DNA from: Chthoniobacter flavus Ellin428
Lineage (GTDB): Bacteria > Verrucomicrobiota > Verrucomicrobiia > Chthoniobacterales > Chthoniobacteraceae
DNA: 64,000 nucleotides
NCBI RefSeq assembly: GCF_000173075.1
Contig: NZ_ABVL01000002.1
Span: 1-64,000, forward strand
Direction of reading: 5' to 3'
Under the pieces are notes generated by a model that did no database searches, was not told where the DNA came from, and saw only the letters and a program-made list of their open reading frames with translations. Below, one piece after another: positions 28,894 through 38,088 of the stretch. The position numbers were made by a program, and so were the translations under genes. The stretch's first letter is position 1. The number at the start of each line of letters is the position of its first letter.

Positions 28894-29565
28894 TTAGGCG
28901 CGTCGACGCCAGCTGTCCCGCCCTTTTTCAAACAAGACGATGAAGAACATGCCGGCAATGAAGCCGCCGATGTGGGCCGCGTAGGCCACGCCGCTGGTCT
29001 GGACGCCGTGCGTGTGGGAGGCGAGAATCTGGGAGGCGATCTGGAGGCCGATCCAAACGAGAAAGAACATCCACGCCGGAATTTCCATGAGGCGGATGAA
29101 CGGTCCCAGCGGGACGAGAGTGAGCACCCGCGCTCTCGGATGATGCAGGAGATAGGCGCCGAGAATACCGCTGATCGCACCGCTGGCGCCGACGAGAGGG
29201 ATTTTCGAGTGTGGGTCGACGATGGTAAAGGAGAGCGTGGCCGCCACTCCGCAGAGCAGATAGAAGAGGAGGTAACGAATGGCGCCGCAATTATCCTCGA
29301 CGTTCCGCCCGAAGATCCACAGGAACCACATATTGCCGATGAGATGCATCCAGCCGCCGTGCATGAACATGGAGGTGAAGACATAATACCAGGTCGTGGA
29401 GGACTTGGTCGTGAGTTCCTCGGGCAGAAAGCCGGCCATGGCGACCGAGTCTTCGAGGCCCACGCGGAGCTGCCAGCCGGCAAAGACGGCCACATTCGCG
29501 AGGATGAGGAGGAGGGTGATGATCGGGAAACTGCGGGTCGACTGGTCGTCGCGAAGCGGAAGCAT
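28894..29565 (-). CDS. rhomboid-family intramembrane serine protease
   Basis: 223 residues with six predicted membrane helices. Catalytic Ser is in LVGASGAISGILGAYLLHH and catalytic His in VAYAAHIGGFIAGM. The first-helix loop motif is FTSMFMHGGWMHLIGNMWFL, with the conserved His, Gly and Asn. Rhomboids cut membrane-spanning substrates inside the bilayer. It lies 109 bases downstream of a close paralogue in the same direction, a tandem duplication. Confidence 0.93.
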   Translation of the reverse strand: MLPLRDDQSTRSFPIITLLLILANVAVFAGWQLRVGLEDSVAMAGFLPEELTTKSSTTWYYVFTSMFMHGGWMHLIGNMWFLWIFGRNVEDNCGAIRYLLFYLLCGVAATLSFTIVDPHSKIPLVGASGAISGILGAYLLHHPRARVLTLVPLGPFIRLMEIPAWMFFLVWIGLQIASQILASHTHGVQTSGVAYAAHIGGFIAGMFFIVLFEKGRDSWRRRA

Positions 29566-29674
29566 GGGAGGGCGGAAGCGAGTCTAGACGCACAGACATG
29601 GAGCGGCAAAGCCCCAACCAACGAGCCTGGGCAAATACCCGAAGTTTAAAAAACCTTCCGTCTTTTTGGCCGGG

Positions 29675-30352
29675 TCAGCGCCGATCGCTGTCCCTCTTCC
29701 CAAATGAGTTGATCAAGACCAGGCCGGCGATGAAGCCGCCGATGTGCGCGGCGTAGGCGACTCCACCGCCCTCGATGTTGTGAGCGCGGGCGGCGAGGAT
29801 CTGTGAGACCACTTGCAAGACGATCCAGTAGAGGAGGAAGAACAAGCCCGGAATATTTCTGATCCAGATATACGGAAAGAAGACGAGGGTTTTGATTTGG
29901 GCATCGGGACGCTGCAGAAAATACGCCCCGAGCACGCCGCTGATCGCACCACTGGCGCCGACGAGGGGAACCTCGCCTTGAGGCGCAACCAAGGTGAAGG
30001 CGAGCACCGCCGCTACTCCGGAAAGCAGATATAGGAAGAGATATCCGACGGCGCCACAATGTTCCTCGATGTCATCCCCGAAAATCCAGAGGAACCACAT
30101 ATTGCCGAGGAGATGCGCCCACCCGCCGTGCATGAACATCGAAGTGAAAACGTAACGCCAGCACCAGACGCTGACCGGGTTCTTGGTGAATTCGTGCGGC
30201 AGAAAGCCGGCCTGCCTGACGGATTCATCGAGACCGAGACGGAGCTGCCAGCAAGCGAAGACCAGGATATTCGCCACGATGAGCAGAACGGTCATGATCG
30301 GGAACCGTTGGGGCGAGCGGTAGTCTGCACGGTCGTCGTAGAGCGGAATCAT
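29675..30352 (-). CDS. rhomboid-family intramembrane serine protease (paralogue)
   Basis: 225 residues from the ATG at 30352 (MIPLYDDR), aligned with the paralogue's MLPLRDDQ start; an upstream in-frame start at 30415 is less likely. Active-site Ser in LVGASGAISGVLGAYFLQ, His in VAYAAHIGGFIAGLVL, and FTSMFMHGGWAHLLGNMWFL. About half of all positions match the neighbour, so this is an old duplication with both catalytic dyads kept. The C-terminal tail is short and charged. Confidence 0.92.
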   Translation of the reverse strand: MIPLYDDRADYRSPQRFPIMTVLLIVANILVFACWQLRLGLDESVRQAGFLPHEFTKNPVSVWCWRYVFTSMFMHGGWAHLLGNMWFLWIFGDDIEEHCGAVGYLFLYLLSGVAAVLAFTLVAPQGEVPLVGASGAISGVLGAYFLQRPDAQIKTLVFFPYIWIRNIPGLFFLLYWIVLQVVSQILAARAHNIEGGGVAYAAHIGGFIAGLVLINSFGKRDSDRR

Positions 30353-30563
30353 GGGAAAGCGGATCTGGTGCAGATACCGACGCCCGGAGCTGACTTCCAT
30401 CACGCCACTCTGCATGGTTCCTTGTTGCAGAATGCGTGCCGTTTGCGACCTGAACGCGGAACTGGAGCAACTTTCGGATTATGTTTTCGAATCAGCGCTG
30501 GAGGGAAGCGCCCCGTCGCTTCCGTATCCGCGGCTGTGAAATAAATTTCCGCTTCCCCCGTGT

Positions 30564-30714
30564 GTCATTCTTGAGCGGAGTGCCCCGGTGGCGAGGTGGC
30601 GGGGCACGGAGTCGAAGAATCCGGCCGCTTCACCAGAGACTATCGCTGGTTGTTCGGCGGGGTTCTTCGACTGCGCTCCGGTCGTTACACTCCCTCCACT
30701 CCGCTCAGAATGAC
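30564..30714. repeat. imperfect inverted repeat in the 30416-30737 intergenic region
   Basis: GTCATTCTTGAGCGGAGT (30564-30581) is complementary to ACTCCGCTCAGAATGAC (30698-30714) with one bulge. Inside, GAGTCGAAGAATCC (30610-30623) faces GGTTCTTCGACTG (30661-30673), and a local TGCCCCG/CGGGGCA hairpin sits at 30581-30606. This resembles TCATTCTGAGCGGAG/TTCTTCGACTGCGCTC repeats seen between genes in many environmental genomes (from memory). The rest of 30416-30737 shows no gene. Confidence 0.65.
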
Positions 30715-30737
30715 CGCGAGGGGGGGCGGTTCATTTA

Positions 30738-31667
30738 TTAGACGTCGCAGATGCGCACGCCGTCGGCGAGGGAGGCGACTTTGTCTTCGTGCGCCGGGAT
30801 GAATTCCTGGCCGACGTAACCTTTGTAGTCGAGATCGAGCAAGGCCTGCATGATCGCCGGGTAATTGAGCTCCTGCGTGCCGTCGATTTCATTGCGACCG
30901 GGCACGCCGGCGGTATGCACGTGGGCTACATATTCCTTGTGCTGGCGGAGGCGGCTGATGACATCGCCGTGCATGATCTGCACGTGATAGATATCGAAGA
31001 GCACCCGGCAGTGCGGTGAACCGATCTGCCGGCAAATCTCGACGGTGCGCTCCATGGAGTCGCAGAAATAATCGGGATGGCCCTTCATGGTCACATTGAC
31101 CCGCGAATTCAGCATCTCGATGCAGAGCGTCACTTTCTTCTTCTCAGCGAGAGGGAGCACTTCCTTGAGCCCCGCGACCATGTTGGCGATGCCTTCCTCG
31201 TCGCTCAATCCACGACGGAAACCGGAGAACGTGATGACCCGCTCCACCCCCGCGGCCGCGCACTGCTCGATGCGCTCACGCAGCATGGCGCTGCATTCCG
31301 CCCACTCCTCGCGATGCGCAAAACCCTTGGCGAAGCCGTGCGAACTGGCGATGGCGATGTGCATGCCGAGTTCCTTGATGAGCGGCCAATGCATCGGATC
31401 GATGAGCTCCACCGAAGCGAGCCCGAGCGCGGCGCTGTGATGCACGAGTTCCTCCGGCGGCATGGGTTTGAAGCACCACGGCACGACCGATTGCTGGATG
31501 CGGCCATTCTTCACGCGAAAGAGGCCAGCCGCGGCGGAGACCGGCGCGGCCAGGGTTTTGTCGGTTTCCAAAGGCAGGGACGGTATGGTGTTTTGCCCGC
31601 GAGCAGTGAGGCCGAGCGCGGCGACGGCGGCAGTCTTGATAGCGGTACGGCGGGTCTGGGAGGACAT
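30738..31667 (-). CDS. Tat-exported sugar phosphate isomerase/epimerase-like TIM-barrel protein (hydroxypyruvate isomerase-like)
   Basis: 309 residues. The N-terminus SSQTRRTAIKTAAVAALGL suggests a Tat-type signal. The TIM-barrel region (AP endonuclease 2/hydroxypyruvate isomerase type) shows FSGFRRGLSDEEG, LCIEMLNSRVNVTMKGHPDY, VLFDIYHVQIMHGDV, VAHVHTAGVPGRNEID and YVGQEFIPAHED, which place the expected metal ligands. Such exported versions are common in PVC bacteria with unknown substrates. Divergent from the sulfatase gene, with 81 bases between the two starts. Confidence 0.85.
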   Translation of the reverse strand: MSSQTRRTAIKTAAVAALGLTARGQNTIPSLPLETDKTLAAPVSAAAGLFRVKNGRIQQSVVPWCFKPMPPEELVHHSAALGLASVELIDPMHWPLIKELGMHIAIASSHGFAKGFAHREEWAECSAMLRERIEQCAAAGVERVITFSGFRRGLSDEEGIANMVAGLKEVLPLAEKKKVTLCIEMLNSRVNVTMKGHPDYFCDSMERTVEICRQIGSPHCRVLFDIYHVQIMHGDVISRLRQHKEYVAHVHTAGVPGRNEIDGTQELNYPAIMQALLDLDYKGYVGQEFIPAHEDKVASLADGVRICDV

Positions 31668-31748
31668 GGGGGAAGAATCGCTTCCGATGGGCGTGCTGGC
31701 AAGTTGGGGATTGCATGCCGGGCGCAGCGGGCAAATATCTCGCCCGCT

Positions 31749-33644
31749 ATGTTTCCCCGCGCCCTTGCCCTTTCGTTGTGCTTCGCCGTCTCGTTATTTG
31801 CCAAGGATGGCGACGGCGGAGCGTCCGCGCCAAAGTCCCGCGACAAGCCGAACATCGTCTTCATTCTCTGCGACGATCTCGGCGTGAACGATCTCTCCTG
31901 CTACGGCCGCAAGGATCAGCAGACGCCGAATCTCGACCGACTGGCCGGCGAGGGAATGCGCTTCACCTGCGCGTATTGCGCTTCGCCCATTTGCTCGGCT
32001 TCCCGGGCGGCGATCATGACGGGCAAGGCGCCGGGCCGGGTGCACATCACGAATTTCCTGCCGGGCCGCGCCGATGCGCCCTCGCAGAAATTCATTCAGC
32101 CGGAGATCGAAGGCCAGCTCCCGTTGGAAGAAAACACGATCGCCAAAGCGCTTCACGGCGCGGGTTATGTCTCGGCGTGCATCGGGAAGTGGCATTTGGG
32201 CGGCAAAGGCTTCCTGCCGACCAACCAAGGCTTCGACTACGCTTTCGCCGGCCACGCGAATACCAAGCCGAGCGCGACCGAAGGCGGGAAAGGGGAATAT
32301 GAGCTGACGGCCGAGGCCGAGCGCTGGCTGGAGAAGAACAAGGATCATCCTTTCTTCCTCTATCTCGCGCACAATTCGCCGCACGTGCCGCTCGCCGCCA
32401 AGCCGGAACTCATCGAGAAACACAAGGACGCGTGGAATCCGATCTACGCCGCGATGATCGAGTCGCTCGACGATTGTGTCGGCCGCATCATGAAGAAGGT
32501 CGATGAACTCGGCCTCACCGAAAAGACGATCTTCATCTTTACCAGCGACAATGGCGGTCTGCATGTCTACGAACTGCCGAATACGCCTTCGACCTACAAT
32601 GCGCCCTTCCGCGCAGGGAAGGGCTACCTGGAGGAAGGTGGATTGCGCGAACCGCTCATCGTGCGCTGGCCGGGAAAGATCAAAGCCGGCGCGACGAATG
32701 AGACGCCGGTGGTGCTCTATGATTTCATGCCCACCTTGATGACCGCCGCCGGGCTCGATGTGGCGCACACCGTCGGACCGCTGGATGGCGTGAACATTCT
32801 GCCGCTGCTCACCGGAGGCACCATTCCGCCGCGCACTCTCTACTGGCATTTCCCAAATTACACGAACCAAGGCAGCAAGCCGGCGGGAGCGATTCGCGAT
32901 GGCGAGTGGAAATTGATCCAGGACGACGAAACAGGAAATCTCGAGCTCTACAACATCGCGGCCGATCCCGGAGAGAAGAACGACCTGGCCAAGAGCCAGT
33001 CCGCGCGGGTGTCGGAACTGCAGGGCAAGCTCGCCGCGTGGCGGAAATCGATCGGCGCGCAGATGGGCACGGCGAATCCGAATTTCGATTCGGCGTTTCA
33101 CAAGCGGCTCTATGAAGACGTCGATACCACCCGCCTGGAGCCCGGCCCGAGCGCCGCAGCGCTGCGGGAAAAGCTCACCCCCTGGCGCGAAGGCATGGAC
33201 GACGCTGTGAAAGGCCACAAGCCGATCGTGACCCCGGCGACCGGAGACATCCGGCTCTTTGCCAAGGACGCGACCGTGCACGGCACGACCGCGCGTTACG
33301 AACCGCTCCCTTATAAGAATACCATCGGCTTCTGGACCAAGCCGGAGGATTGGGTGAGCTGGGATTTCGAAGTGCCGAAAGCGGGCAAATACGAAGTGGA
33401 AGTGCAGCAGGGCTGCGGCAGTTCCGGTGGTTCGGAAGTGGCCGTGGAAGTCGCAGGGCAGACACTGAAATTCACCGTCGATGCCACGGGGAACTTCCAG
33501 AGTTTCATCCAGCGCGTAATCGGCGTCGTGGATCTCGGCGAAGGCAAACAAACCATCGCCGTGAAGCCGCAGAACAAAGTCGGCGCCGCGGTAATGGACC
33601 TGCGGCGCGTTGTGTTGCGCCCGGCGGTGACGGCGCCACAATAG
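31749..33644 (+). CDS. secreted sulfatase (arylsulfatase A-like)
   Basis: 631 residues from the ATG at 31749, with a signal peptide (LALSLCFAVSLFA). Sulfatase blocks: KPNIVFILCDDLGVNDLSCY, PICSASRAAIMTGKAPGR, IGKWHLGG, FFLYLAHNSPHVPL, FTSDNGG. The modified Cys sits in C-S-A-S-R, with Ala where the C-x-P-x-R motif has Pro. The Cys and Arg are kept, so formylglycine maturation is plausible but unproven. A C-terminal region of about 130 residues (from about 500) is a beta-rich, carbohydrate-binding-like domain. It removes sulfate from polysaccharides or other sulfate esters outside the cell. No maturase gene is nearby. Confidence 0.9.
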   Translation: MFPRALALSLCFAVSLFAKDGDGGASAPKSRDKPNIVFILCDDLGVNDLSCYGRKDQQTPNLDRLAGEGMRFTCAYCASPICSASRAAIMTGKAPGRVHITNFLPGRADAPSQKFIQPEIEGQLPLEENTIAKALHGAGYVSACIGKWHLGGKGFLPTNQGFDYAFAGHANTKPSATEGGKGEYELTAEAERWLEKNKDHPFFLYLAHNSPHVPLAAKPELIEKHKDAWNPIYAAMIESLDDCVGRIMKKVDELGLTEKTIFIFTSDNGGLHVYELPNTPSTYNAPFRAGKGYLEEGGLREPLIVRWPGKIKAGATNETPVVLYDFMPTLMTAAGLDVAHTVGPLDGVNILPLLTGGTIPPRTLYWHFPNYTNQGSKPAGAIRDGEWKLIQDDETGNLELYNIAADPGEKNDLAKSQSARVSELQGKLAAWRKSIGAQMGTANPNFDSAFHKRLYEDVDTTRLEPGPSAAALREKLTPWREGMDDAVKGHKPIVTPATGDIRLFAKDATVHGTTARYEPLPYKNTIGFWTKPEDWVSWDFEVPKAGKYEVEVQQGCGSSGGSEVAVEVAGQTLKFTVDATGNFQSFIQRVIGVVDLGEGKQTIAVKPQNKVGAAVMDLRRVVLRPAVTAPQ

Positions 33645-33793
33645 ACGCATTGCCATGGGTGAGAGGCATCAGTAACACGATCGTCCGTAGCCGCGCTGGC
33701 CACGTAGCGGCCCACACGACATGCCTCGCCACGAGCAGTTTCCGCATTTTGCCAAGCGAAAAACAGCGAAACGCATTTTTCGGGGCGCGCCGC

Positions 33794-33821
33794 TTGACCC
33801 GACCCCGAGGCACGCTAGTGT
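33794..33821 (+). promoter_or_regulatory. candidate purF promoter
   Basis: TTGACC at 33794-33799 and TAGTGT at 33816-33821, spaced 16 bases. Transcription from here would begin near 33828, leaving a short leader before the GTG at 33842 and making a start at 33818 unlikely. Confidence 0.45.
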
Positions 33822-33841
33822 CGCCGTTCGCCCGACCCCGC

Positions 33842-35299
33842 GTGAAGCACCACAAACCCACTCATGAGTGCGGCGTTTTCGCCGTTTTTGGACATCCGAA
33901 TGCCGCAGTACTAACCTACTACGGCCTGTTCGCCCTGCAGCACCGGGGCCAGGAAAGCGCGGGCATCGTCACCGCCACTGGCCCGAATACGCCCTTCGTC
34001 CGCCATGTGGACATGGGTCTCGTCTCCCAGGTTTTCAAAGCCGAAGACCTCGACCGCCTGAAGGGCACACGGGCCATCGGCCATGTGCGCTACTCCACCA
34101 CGGGGTCGAGCACTTTGCTCAACGCCCAACCGCTCATGTTCAGCACCGGTCGCGGGCAGATCGCCATCGGCCACAACGGCAACCTCGTCAACGCCGCCGT
34201 GCTGCGCGATGAACTCGAGCGCCGCGGGTCCATTTTCCAGACCACCGTCGATAGCGAGATCATCCTGCACCTGCTCGCCCAGCCGAATGGCACCAGCAGC
34301 GTGCTTGCCGGGTTGCGGCGCATTCAGGGTGCTTATTCGCTGGTCATCATGGGCGAGCGCGAGATCATCGGGGTGCGCGATCCGTTCGGCTTCCGGCCGT
34401 TGTCGCTCGGCAAGTTGGAGGGCGCCTGGGTGCTCTCCAGCGAAACCTGCGCGTTTGATCTCATCCACGCCGAGTTCGTCCGCGAGATCGAACCGGGTGA
34501 AGTCGTGATCATCGACGAGAACGGGGTGCGTTCCGAGTTTCCTTTCCGGCAGGAGCGTCGGGCCTTCTGCATGTTCGAGTACGTCTACTTCGCACGTCCG
34601 GACTCGATCATCAGCGATATCAATGTCGCCCGTGTCCGCACCGCCATGGGACGCGAACTGGCGCGGTTGCACCCGGTCGAGGCCGATCTCGTCGTGCCCG
34701 TGCCGGACTCCGGCAACTACGCGGCACTCGGTTTCGCCGAGGAGCTGAACATTCCTTACAATCACGCCTTCGTCCGCAATCACTACATCGGGCGGACCTT
34801 CCTGCAGCCGACGCAACTCATCCGTGACTTCAATGTGCGCGTGAAGCTGAACCTCATCAAGGAAGCCGTGCACGGCAAACGCGTGGTCGTGGTCGATGAC
34901 TCGATCGTTCGCGGCACCACTGCGCGGGCTCGTGTGGTGAATTTGCGCGAGGCCGGTGCGAAGGAAGTGCACATGCGCATTTCCTGCCCGCCGCACCGGC
35001 ACGCCTGCCATTACGGCATCGATTTCCCCGATCCGGAGAAGCTCATCGCCAATCAGCACACACTGGAAAAAATTCGGGACTACCTTGGTGCGGACAGCAT
35101 CGGTTATCTCGATGTGCCCGGCATGGTGCGCGCCACTGGCCAGGACGAGAGCAAGTTCTGCCTCGCGTGCTTCAACGGCAAATACCCGGTGCCGGTCGAT
35201 CCGAACGTCGATAAGTTCATCATGGAACGCCGGGCCAATCGTTCCGATCTGCTCGTGAAGGACGATCATCCCGAGCTGTTCGATGCCGTAAACGAGTAA
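33842..35299 (+). CDS. purF: amidophosphoribosyltransferase
   Basis: 485 residues from a GTG start at 33842, chosen because the candidate promoter excludes the GTG at 33818. The nucleophile Cys lies in HECGVFAVFG after a short propeptide that must be removed to free it. The glutaminase domain shows YGLFALQHRGQESAGI and GHVRYSTTG. The PRPP loop is VVVVDDSIVRGTTARA. C-terminal Cys residues in SCPPHRHACHYGID and KFCLACFNGKYP resemble the Fe-S-binding Bacillus-type enzyme. It makes phosphoribosylamine, the first purine intermediate. Followed by purM 39 bases downstream, a likely operon. Confidence 0.94.
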   Translation: MKHHKPTHECGVFAVFGHPNAAVLTYYGLFALQHRGQESAGIVTATGPNTPFVRHVDMGLVSQVFKAEDLDRLKGTRAIGHVRYSTTGSSTLLNAQPLMFSTGRGQIAIGHNGNLVNAAVLRDELERRGSIFQTTVDSEIILHLLAQPNGTSSVLAGLRRIQGAYSLVIMGEREIIGVRDPFGFRPLSLGKLEGAWVLSSETCAFDLIHAEFVREIEPGEVVIIDENGVRSEFPFRQERRAFCMFEYVYFARPDSIISDINVARVRTAMGRELARLHPVEADLVVPVPDSGNYAALGFAEELNIPYNHAFVRNHYIGRTFLQPTQLIRDFNVRVKLNLIKEAVHGKRVVVVDDSIVRGTTARARVVNLREAGAKEVHMRISCPPHRHACHYGIDFPDPEKLIANQHTLEKIRDYLGADSIGYLDVPGMVRATGQDESKFCLACFNGKYPVPVDPNVDKFIMERRANRSDLLVKDDHPELFDAVNE

Positions 35300-35338
35300 G
35301 TTGTCTTTAGTGGTAAGTTCCTAGTATTTAGTCCCGCG

Positions 35339-36391
35339 ATGCCCAAATCTCCGAAATCCGCCAACCCCACTGCGAAATCCAAGAAAGCCTACGCCGCTGC
35401 CGGCGTGGATGTGGATCTCGGTAACCGCGTGAAGAGCGGCATCCATGCGATGGTCAAAGGCACGCACGGCGCTGAGGTGCTCGGCAAGATCGGCGGCTTC
35501 GGCGGCCTCTTCCGCGCCAATTTCAAGGGGATGAAAGATCCCGTGCTCGTCTCCAGCGTGGATGGCGTGGGCACAAAGCTGAAGCTGGCCTTTGCCGCCA
35601 ACAAGCACGACACCGTCGGGCAGGACCTGGTCAATCATTGCGTCAATGACATCGCTGTCGTCGGCGCACGTCCGCTGTTCTTCCTCGATTACATCGGCGC
35701 CGAGCGCCTCGACCCGCCGGTGTTTCAGCAACTCATCAAGGGCTTTGCCAAGGCCTGCAAGGAAGCCGGTTGTGCGCTCATCGGCGGCGAAACCGCGCAG
35801 ATGCCCGGGATGTATCAACAAGGCGAATACGATCTCGCCGGCACCATCGTCGGTGTCGTCGATCGCAAGCTCGCGCTCGACGGTTCACGCACCAAAGTTG
35901 GCGACGTGATCATCGGCCTCGCCTCGAATGGCCTGCATACGAACGGCTATTCGCTGGCCCGCAAAGTCCTCTTCGAAAAGATGGGTCTGCACGTGGATAG
36001 CATGCTGCCCGGCGTTGCCAAGACCCTCGGCGACGAACTGCTGCGCGTGCACAAGAATTATCAACCGCTGCTCGCCAAGCTCCCGCAAGGCATGATCAAG
36101 GGCCTCGCCCACATCACTGGCGGCGGATTGATCGACAACCTTCCGCGCGTCCTCCCGAAGACCACCGACGCTGTTATCGACACGAAGACGTGGAAAGTCC
36201 CTGCGATCTTCGAGCACATCCGCGAAGGCGGCAGCATCGACCGCACGGAGATGTATCAAGTCTTCAACATGGGCATCGGCATGACCGTCGTCGTCTCCGC
36301 TGCCGACCGCGAAAAAGCGCTCAAGCTGACCAAGGGCAAAGTCATCGGCCGGATCGAAAAGGGCAGCGGCGTGGTGCGGTTGGAGTTTTAG
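35339..36391 (+). CDS. purM: phosphoribosylformylglycinamidine cyclo-ligase
   Basis: 350 residues. Motifs: KKAYAAAGVDVDLGNRVK, KIGGFGGLFRANF, SSVDGVGTKLKLAF, GETAQMPGMYQQGEYDLAGT, GLASNGLHTNGYSLARKV, HITGGGLIDNLPRVLP and FNMGIGMTVV. It closes the imidazole ring with ATP to make aminoimidazole ribotide in purine synthesis. The first 15 residues are a short polar extension ahead of the conserved core. Downstream of purF on the same strand. Confidence 0.95.
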   Translation: MPKSPKSANPTAKSKKAYAAAGVDVDLGNRVKSGIHAMVKGTHGAEVLGKIGGFGGLFRANFKGMKDPVLVSSVDGVGTKLKLAFAANKHDTVGQDLVNHCVNDIAVVGARPLFFLDYIGAERLDPPVFQQLIKGFAKACKEAGCALIGGETAQMPGMYQQGEYDLAGTIVGVVDRKLALDGSRTKVGDVIIGLASNGLHTNGYSLARKVLFEKMGLHVDSMLPGVAKTLGDELLRVHKNYQPLLAKLPQGMIKGLAHITGGGLIDNLPRVLPKTTDAVIDTKTWKVPAIFEHIREGGSIDRTEMYQVFNMGIGMTVVVSAADREKALKLTKGKVIGRIEKGSGVVRLEF

Positions 36392-36464
36392 CGAGAAAGG
36401 GGCGGGTGCCTCCACGCGGTGCGGCTGTCTTGCCCCCGGCCAGCGGTTCGGGTAGAATGCATCC

Positions 36465-36731
36465 ATGCCAACCGTACCGATCTCATTGAGCGAGGAGAAT
36501 CAGCATTTCGTTGAAGAAGCGGTGAAGTCCGGCCGCTTTACTTCGGAGAGCCAGGTTGTCGCCGAAGCGCTCGAAGAGTTGCGCCTCCGGGAAGCCATTC
36601 GTAATGCCAGAGTTAACGATCTCCGCGCTAAAGTGCAGGTCGGTGTGGACCAGGCAGAGCGAGGGGAATTCGTCGAATTCACGGCTGAAGACATCAAGGC
36701 CGAAGGGCGTCGCAAGCTGGGTAAGCAGTAA
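36465..36731 (+). CDS. parD: ParD/CopG-type antitoxin
   Basis: 88 residues. A ribbon-helix-helix N-terminus ([40 protein letters not shown]) is followed by a charged C-terminal tail that should wrap the toxin. Followed after 16 bases by the ParE-like gene, the typical antitoxin-first order. Likely autoregulates the pair. Confidence 0.85.
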   Translation: MPTVPISLSEENQHFVEEAVKSGRFTSESQVVAEALEELRLREAIRNARVNDLRAKVQVGVDQAERGEFVEFTAEDIKAEGRRKLGKQ

Positions 36732-36747
36732 GTGAGGCGAACGGCGA

Positions 36748-37044
36748 ATGCTTCGAATCCTTCGCACGCCAGCTTCGCGCAGCGATTACGAGGAGATCTG
36801 GACCTATATTGCGGTGCATGATCTCGCGGCGGCCGATCGGCTGGTTGATCAGTTTGATGCTGCATTGCGTGTAATCGCTCTGAGCCCACGAATCGGGCGC
36901 AAAGTAGATGATCTGTCGCCTGGACTTCGTAGCTTTCCGATTGGGAATTACCTGATTTTCTATCGCCTCTCTGGTGATGCTCTCGAAGTGATTCGTTTGG
37001 TGCATGGGGCGCGAGATATCACTCCGGAGTACTTTGTAGACTAA
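36748..37044 (+). CDS. parE: ParE/RelE-superfamily toxin
   Basis: 98 residues of the RelE/ParE fold: LRTPASRSDYEEIWTYIAVH, DAALRVIALSPRIGRKVDDL, SFPIGNYLIFYRLSGDALEV, IRLVHGARDI. ParE members poison DNA gyrase. The family is clear, but ParE- and RelE-type targets cannot be separated with certainty from sequence. Forms a type II toxin-antitoxin pair with the gene upstream. Confidence 0.85.
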   Translation: MLRILRTPASRSDYEEIWTYIAVHDLAAADRLVDQFDAALRVIALSPRIGRKVDDLSPGLRSFPIGNYLIFYRLSGDALEVIRLVHGARDITPEYFVD

Positions 37045-37182
37045 AGGAATGCTGCCCTATGAGGGGCGTCAGCGACGTTGGCCTTTGTTCCGCGATCCTG
37101 ATGATAGGATTTTCGCTCGCGGATGGGAATTGTATGGCACGGAAGACTGTGCGCACCCTTCGGTAATTTCGATTCACATCGC

Positions 37183-37962
37183 ATGCATTGGGTCCTGCAA
37201 GCAAGCTTCCTGTCGGAACCCGGACGCAGTGCATTGATCGCCGCTCTTGAGCGTTTTGGAATCAGCTACTCCGTGCACAAGGTGGTGCCAAAGGAGGGTG
37301 ATCTCATTCCCGAACCGGAGTTGAAGCACAAGAACGTCATCTGTTTTGGCTCGTATTCGTTGCGCCCTGCGGTGCTCCGAAATCAATGGTCGCCGGGATT
37401 GTTCGACGTCCTCGACCAGGACTTCGAAACGCAACGCGAGCATTGGGGTGCGCACATGCTGAACTTCGACTCCGTGGTTTCCAGCGTGCGGGACGCGGCA
37501 TTTACCACGGAAAGCATGTTCGTTCGGCCGGTGAACGACTCGAAATATTTCTCCGGGCGTATCTTCACCGCACAAGAGTTCGGAGCCTGGCAGCGTTCCA
37601 TTTGCCAACCGGAGGCCGATCGCAGGACCAGTCTTGCACCGCAAACGCGTATTCAGCTAGCCCCGCTGGTCACGATCCACGCTGAATACCGCTTTTGGAT
37701 CGTGAAGAACGAAATCATCACGCAGTCGCTTTATAGACTGGGCGGAAAGGCCACGCCCGCCCGTGAGGTGGATGAGAAGTTTGCTTCCTTTGTGAACGAG
37801 CGCATTCGCCAATGGACGCCTCATGAGACATTCGTCATCGATGTGTGCGATACGCCCGGCGGAATTAAAATCGTCGAAGTGAATACGCTGAACTGCTCGG
37901 CGAGCTATGCGGCGGATGTTCAGCGGCTTGTCCTGGCATTGGAGCAAGCGTATTCGCAATAG
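37183..37962 (+). CDS. ATP-grasp domain protein (DUF4343-like)
   Basis: About 259 residues from the ATG at 37183; an in-frame start at 37123 would add 20 less typical residues. ATP-grasp features: FVRPVNDSKYFSGRIF, TIHAEYRFWIVKNEI and the metal-binding end GGIKIVEVNTLNCSASY. This class joins a carboxylate to an amine or similar nucleophile, but no substrate can be given. Downstream of the toxin-antitoxin pair; it may be cargo of that accessory segment or a stand-alone gene. Confidence 0.7.
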   Translation: MHWVLQASFLSEPGRSALIAALERFGISYSVHKVVPKEGDLIPEPELKHKNVICFGSYSLRPAVLRNQWSPGLFDVLDQDFETQREHWGAHMLNFDSVVSSVRDAAFTTESMFVRPVNDSKYFSGRIFTAQEFGAWQRSICQPEADRRTSLAPQTRIQLAPLVTIHAEYRFWIVKNEIITQSLYRLGGKATPAREVDEKFASFVNERIRQWTPHETFVIDVCDTPGGIKIVEVNTLNCSASYAADVQRLVLALEQAYSQ

Positions 37963-38088
37963 CTCGCTCCTTCGCCCCTCGTGAATCCAGCCTGCTCGTC
38001 TATTCTCTCGCAGACGGAGAGCGAGAAGGATTCGTAAATCGACGCGGTTGCACATATCTGGGAGGGGGGCTTCCCGTCAAATCCATCT

